Notes under the pieces: generated by a model
Seen by the model: only the letters and a program-made list of their open reading frames with translations
Database searches by the model: none
Told to the model about the DNA's origin: nothing
Position numbers and translations under genes: made by a program
Origin: Pseudomonas sp. CFBP13508
GTDB lineage: Bacteria; Pseudomonadota; Gammaproteobacteria; Pseudomonadales; Pseudomonadaceae
NCBI RefSeq assembly: GCF_005233515.1
Contig: NZ_QFZZ01000010.1
Span: 124,001 to 188,000, forward strand
DNA length: 64,000 nt
Direction of reading: 5' to 3'
Part shown: one piece after another, positions 60,385 through 64,000 of the stretch
How the letters are laid out: each line of letters starts with the position of its first letter
Position numbering within the stretch: position 1 is the first letter of the stretch

Positions 60385-61071
60385 TTACCAGGCAATCGTT
60401 TCACCCTTGTAATTGACGAAGTGATGCCCGCCCTTGCCGGTAAACGCATTGACCTGATCGATCAGCCCGCGAGTGCTGGTCTCTACATCCAAGTCAGCAC
60501 CTTCGCCACCCATGTCGGTCTTCACCCAGCCCGGGTGCAACGACAGTACGGTGAGTTTCTGTTCACCCAGTTGCGTGACAAAACTGTTGGTCATCGAATT
60601 CAGCGCCGCTTTGCTCGCCTTGTACAACGCCAGCTCCGGCGCGTCGGGCATGGTCACGCTGCCGAGCACCGAACTCATGAACGCCAGCACGCCGCTGCCG
60701 TCGCGGATCTGCCCGACGAAACGCTGGGCCAGATTGATCGGCGCCACCGCGTTGGTGAAAAACAGTTGCCCGACCTCGGCCAGGGTCGCGCCGCCCGGGG
60801 TCTGCACGTCCGGGCCTTTGACCCCGGCGTTGACGAACAACAGATCAAAGGTTTCGCCCTTGAGCTTCTGGCTCAGAGCGATCACCGCTTGCTGATCATC
60901 CATGTCGAGCTTCTCGATGCGCACGTCACCCAGCGCTTGCAGCGCCTCGGCCTTCTGCGGATTGCGCACCGTCGCGGTGACCTGCCAGCCATCGCCCAGC
61001 AGAGTCTTCACCAGACCGAGGCCCAAGCCGCGGGAGGCGCCGATGATCAGTGCGTTTTTTGCCTGAGACAT
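60385..61071 (-). CDS. short-chain dehydrogenase/reductase
   Basis: The 228-residue SDR has cofactor loop GASRGLGLGL (about 11-20), NAG (FVNAGVKG), catalytic Ser in FMSSVLGSV, and YKASK. The compact form, resembling the CsgA/sniffer-like group, is common in Pseudomonas. The substrate is unknown. It lies between the ABC permease and deaminase genes, all leftward, but separate REPINs lie on both sides, so it may be an independent transcript. Confidence 0.87.
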   Translation of the reverse strand: MSQAKNALIIGASRGLGLGLVKTLLGDGWQVTATVRNPQKAEALQALGDVRIEKLDMDDQQAVIALSQKLKGETFDLLFVNAGVKGPDVQTPGGATLAEVGQLFFTNAVAPINLAQRFVGQIRDGSGVLAFMSSVLGSVTMPDAPELALYKASKAALNSMTNSFVTQLGEQKLTVLSLHPGWVKTDMGGEGADLDVETSTRGLIDQVNAFTGKGGHHFVNYKGETIAW

Positions 61072-61254
61072 GATGGGTTTCCTTGAAAGTCAGCATTCAG
61101 GATTCAATGGACACGCCTGACCGCGCCACAGTTGCAGCGCTTGGCGAAAACAGGCTTTGACCCCGGAGCATACTCCAGGCTTCTTGAGTTTCTCGAGGGT
61201 GTTTGATCAGAAATAGTTGTGGGTCGTGGTCCAGGTGTTGCCGGTGCGGACGCC

Positions 61255-61327
61255 TTCGCGAGCAGGCTCGCTCCCACATTTGCCCGCGTTCACTCAGATC
61301 CCCCGTGGGAGCGAGCCTGCTCGCGAA
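61255..61327. repeat. REP pair, tail to tail
   Basis: Outward-facing REPs about 25 bp apart, after the permease operon. Confidence 0.85.
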
Positions 61328-61347
61328 GAGGCCCGCTCTGACAACGA

Positions 61348-62274
61348 TCAGTGTCCCGATTGCCACGGCTGCCCCAACGAAACCGGCGCATACAACCGAG
61401 TGCGCACGGCATCGCGGGAGAGCAACACCAGCACCAAAATCGTCGCCACATACGGCAGCATCGCCAGCAGGCTTGAAGGAATCGCCAGTCCCAGCCCCTG
61501 CGCCACCAAATGCAGGATGCTGGCAAGGCCGAACAGATACGCCCCGAGCAGCAAACGCCACACCCGCCAACTGGCAAACACCACCAGCGCCAGGGCAATC
61601 CAGCCGCGCCCGGCGGTCATGTTTTCCGCCCACATCGGCGTGTATGCCAGCGACAGATAAGCCCCGGCCAGCCCGGCCATGGCTCCGCCGAACAACACCC
61701 CCAACGTGCGTACGGTCAGCACCGGCAAGCCCATGGCGCTGGCCGCATCCGGGTTTTCACCGACCGCTTGAATGATCAGGCCGACACGACTTTTGATGAT
61801 CACCCACGCCACCAGCGCAAACAGCGCGAACGACAGATACACCAGCAGATCCTGGGCAAACAGCATCCGCCCGATCAGCGGGATCTCACTCAGATACGGA
61901 ATCGCCAAAGGCTCGAAACCTGCCAGCGGCTTACCCACCCAGGCCGCGCCGACAAATGTCGACAGGCCCACGCCGAAGATCGTCAGCGCCAGCCCGGTGG
62001 CGACCTGATTGGCGTTGAACACCAGCGCGACCAGGGCAAACAGTGACGACAACAACATCCCGGCCAACATCGCCAGCAGCACACCCAGCCACAGGTGGCC
62101 GCTGTTCAGCGCGACGATAAAACCGATCACCGCACCGAACAGCATCATGCCTTCCTGGCCGAGGTTGAGGACGCCGCTTTTCTCGCAGATCAACTCACCC
62201 AATGCCACCAGCAGCAGCGGCGTGCCGCAGCGGACCATGGCATAGAAAATATTGCTCAGCAGATCGATATCCAT
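61348..62274 (-). CDS. ABC transporter permease (nucleoside/purine type), second
   Basis: The 308-residue, about nine-helix permease of the branched-chain/BMP type begins MDIDLLSNIFYAMVRCGTPL. GELICEKSGVLNLGQEGMML is the typical signature of the YufQ/NupQ group. The ATG at 62274 overlaps the stop of the preceding permease (TGATG); a GTG at 62277 is also in frame. It forms a heterodimeric channel with the upstream permease. Confidence 0.9.
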   Translation of the reverse strand: MDIDLLSNIFYAMVRCGTPLLLVALGELICEKSGVLNLGQEGMMLFGAVIGFIVALNSGHLWLGVLLAMLAGMLLSSLFALVALVFNANQVATGLALTIFGVGLSTFVGAAWVGKPLAGFEPLAIPYLSEIPLIGRMLFAQDLLVYLSFALFALVAWVIIKSRVGLIIQAVGENPDAASAMGLPVLTVRTLGVLFGGAMAGLAGAYLSLAYTPMWAENMTAGRGWIALALVVFASWRVWRLLLGAYLFGLASILHLVAQGLGLAIPSSLLAMLPYVATILVLVLLSRDAVRTRLYAPVSLGQPWQSGH

Positions 62275-63380
62275 CACAGCGCTCCGGCGGTTACGGCAGG
62301 GGTCGAGGCGCGCCGGGTCCAGCGCAGTTTCAGGCGTGGCCGATAGAGAATCAGCACGTCACAGGCGAGCAGGAAAAACAGCATCATGCCCTGGAACAAT
62401 TGGGTGATCGCTTGCGGCAGATTGAGCGACATCTGCGCGCTCTCGCCGCCGATGTACAGCAGCGCCATGAGCAGACTGGAGAACAGAATGCCGATCGGAT
62501 TCAACCGTCCGAGGAACGCCACGGTGATCGCTGCGTAGCCATAGCCCGGCGACACTTGGGGCACCAATTGGCCGATCGGCCCGGTCACTTCGCAGACCCC
62601 GGCGAGCCCGGCCAGACCACCGCTGATCAACAGCGCCAGCCAGATCAGGCGCTTCTCGCGAAAGCCGACAAAACCTGCCGCACGCTTGTCCAGCCCGAGC
62701 ACTTTGATCTGGAAGCCGATAAAGCTTTTCTGCAACAACACCCACACCACAACCAGCGCGAGCAGGGCGAAATACACGCCGGCATGCACGCGGCCGTCCT
62801 CCAACAGCAGCGGCAAACGACTAGCGTCGCCGAACATCGCCGACTCGGGAAAATTGAAGCCCGCCGGATCTTTCAACGGCCCGTGCACGCAGAACAGCAG
62901 CAGGTTCAGCGCGATGTAGTTGAGCATGATGCTGGTGAGGATTTCGTTGGCGTTGAAGCGCGTGCGCAGCCATGCGGTGAGCCCGGCCCATGCGGCGCCC
63001 GCCAGCGTCCCGGTCAGCAGAATCAGCACCAGCGCCCAGCGACTTTGCATGTCGATAACGTTCACTGCCAGAGCACTGCCGGCCAAGGCGCCAAGTAGAA
63101 GTTGGCCTTCGGCGCCGATGTTCCAGATCCGCGCCTGATAGGCCACGGCCAGGCCGAGTGCGCAGAGTAGAATCGGCAGCGCCTTGACCAGCAATTCAGA
63201 CACGCCATACAAATCGCTGACGGGCGCGATCAGCAGCGTGTGCAAGGTTTGCAGTGGGTCGTGGCCCAGCGCGATGAACAACAGCGAGCCGCAGCCGAGG
63301 GTCAGCGCCGCCGCCAATAACGGCGAGCACCACAGCATCAAGCGCGATTGCTGGCCACGGGGTTCGAGGGAAAGCAGCAT
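62274..63380 (-). CDS. ABC transporter permease (nucleoside/purine type), first
   Basis: The 368-residue permease has about eight to ten helices and matches the YufP/NupP group: YQARIWNIGAEGQLLLGALA, then EILTSIMLNYIALNLL, and SPGYGYAAITVAFLGRLNP. It is coupled to the second permease and follows the ATPase gene by 12 bp on the same strand, so the operon order is ATPase-permease-permease. Confidence 0.9.
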   Translation of the reverse strand: MLLSLEPRGQQSRLMLWCSPLLAAALTLGCGSLLFIALGHDPLQTLHTLLIAPVSDLYGVSELLVKALPILLCALGLAVAYQARIWNIGAEGQLLLGALAGSALAVNVIDMQSRWALVLILLTGTLAGAAWAGLTAWLRTRFNANEILTSIMLNYIALNLLLFCVHGPLKDPAGFNFPESAMFGDASRLPLLLEDGRVHAGVYFALLALVVVWVLLQKSFIGFQIKVLGLDKRAAGFVGFREKRLIWLALLISGGLAGLAGVCEVTGPIGQLVPQVSPGYGYAAITVAFLGRLNPIGILFSSLLMALLYIGGESAQMSLNLPQAITQLFQGMMLFFLLACDVLILYRPRLKLRWTRRASTPAVTAGAL

Positions 63381-63392
63381 GTTGAAACTCCG

Positions 63393-64000
63393 TTAAACCG
63401 AGGCGGTGCGGGGTGAGTGATCGAACTGGCCGGCCATCCACGCGCCGACATCGCTCAGTTGTGTAAGGCCGGTGTCTTGCAGTGCCGACAGACGCCCGCC
63501 GCACAGCGCGCCGAGACGATCGCTGATCTGGAACAGCTCATCGAGGTCTTCGGAAATCACCAGAATCGCCGCGCCGGCATCGCGCAGGGCGATCAAGGCG
63601 CGATGGATGGTGGCGGCGGCACCGACGTCGACACCCCAAGTCGGGTGCGCGGCGATCAGCAGTTTCGGTTGCTGAAGAATTTCCCGGCCGAGGATGAATT
63701 TCTGCAAGTTGCCGCCGGACAGGCTGCGCGCAGCGGTTTGCGTGTCCGGGGTCTTCACGCCGAAACGCTGGATGATCTGCTGCGCGAGGGCTTCGACTTT
63801 GCTTCGTTGAATCAACCCGTGGCTCACCAGTCCGTGCTGAAAAGCACTGAGCAGGGCGTTGTCGGCCAGACTCAACTCCGGCACCGCGCCGTGGCCAAGG
63901 CGTTCGGCCGGCACGAAGGCCAGACCGAGTTTGCGCCGCGCGTCCGGGCGCAGATCGGCAACGTTTTTCTCCGCGAAGCGAAGGGTCGCCGCCTGCGCGC
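63393..64000 (-). CDS. ABC transporter ATP-binding protein, C-terminal part
   Basis: About 202 codons of the C-terminal end are present; the gene runs off the right edge. It carries an ABC signature LSGGNLQKFILGREI, a Walker B-like LLIAAHPTWGVDVGA and the H-less DLDELFQISDR switch region. This is the second nucleotide-binding half of a duplicated (MglA/YufO-type) ATPase with the typical degenerate second domain. It powers the two permeases downstream; the ligand is probably a purine or nucleoside via the BMP protein. Confidence 0.88.
   Translation of the reverse strand, partial: AQAATLRFAEKNVADLRPDARRKLGLAFVPAERLGHGAVPELSLADNALLSAFQHGLVSHGLIQRSKVEALAQQIIQRFGVKTPDTQTAARSLSGGNLQKFILGREILQQPKLLIAAHPTWGVDVGAAATIHRALIALRDAGAAILVISEDLDELFQISDRLGALCGGRLSALQDTGLTQLSDVGAWMAGQFDHSPRTASV

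Overview
The window is GC-rich chromosomal DNA from a Pseudomonas of the fluorescens group. The gene content and local order recall P. aeruginosa blocks (ctpL-gcbA-DUF2333-NUDIX-sui1-speA; a complete ppr/tad/rcp/flp locus; RIO1 kinase-MFS-cueR; purine genes around an 8-oxoguanine deaminase). Many copies of the REP palindrome GAGCGAGCCTGCTCGC, typical of this group, sit between genes. I see no tRNA, rRNA, insertion sequence, prophage or CRISPR array. All ortholog names come from recall of family features, not from a search.

Layout: 1-7.6 kb holds a chemoreceptor N-terminus, the c-di-GMP synthase gcbA, a decayed DUF2515-like gene, DUF2333, a NUDIX hydrolase, a Sui1/YciH factor and arginine decarboxylase speA. 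7.8-10 kb is a small type VI secretion island of a short VgrG and a DUF4123 adaptor with no effector gene. 10-14.4 kb carries a MATE exporter, a small membrane protein, a MazG-like pyrophosphohydrolase, the tRNA methyltransferase cmoM and two DUF4136 lipoproteins. 14.6-31.7 kb is the Flp/Tad pilus locus: tadG, the pprA/pprB two-component system, a TadE pseudopilin, prepilin peptidase fppA, the operon rcpC-rcpA-tadZ-tadA-tadB-tadC-tadD-DUF3613, two tandem flp pilin genes and a stand-alone receiver protein.

The pilus assembly genes are bracketed by two copies of a roughly 300-bp direct repeat and by two oppositely oriented DUF6124 genes. Both DUF6124 genes share a leader with a UUCG hairpin showing compensatory changes and a 45-codon leader frame at nearly the same distance. 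This is the strongest candidate for something undescribed.

33-36.7 kb encodes a two-partner-secretion TpsB pore and a Gly/Thr/Val-rich collagen-like lipoprotein. 37-40.7 kb is a MaoC/FabG/thiolase set. 41-47.4 kb holds a RIO1 kinase, an MFS protein and a copper module (copA-cueR, copZ) with two CueR-type operators. 47.4-54 kb has transporters, an oxidoreductase/monooxygenase pair with a LysR regulator, and an ArsR-type regulator next to an aromatic-acid-type MFS carrier. 54-64 kb is a purine salvage and uptake region: adenine/adenosine deaminase, a 2-oxoglutarate/Fe(II) oxygenase, a BMP-type binding protein, 8-oxoguanine deaminase and an ABC importer running off the right edge.
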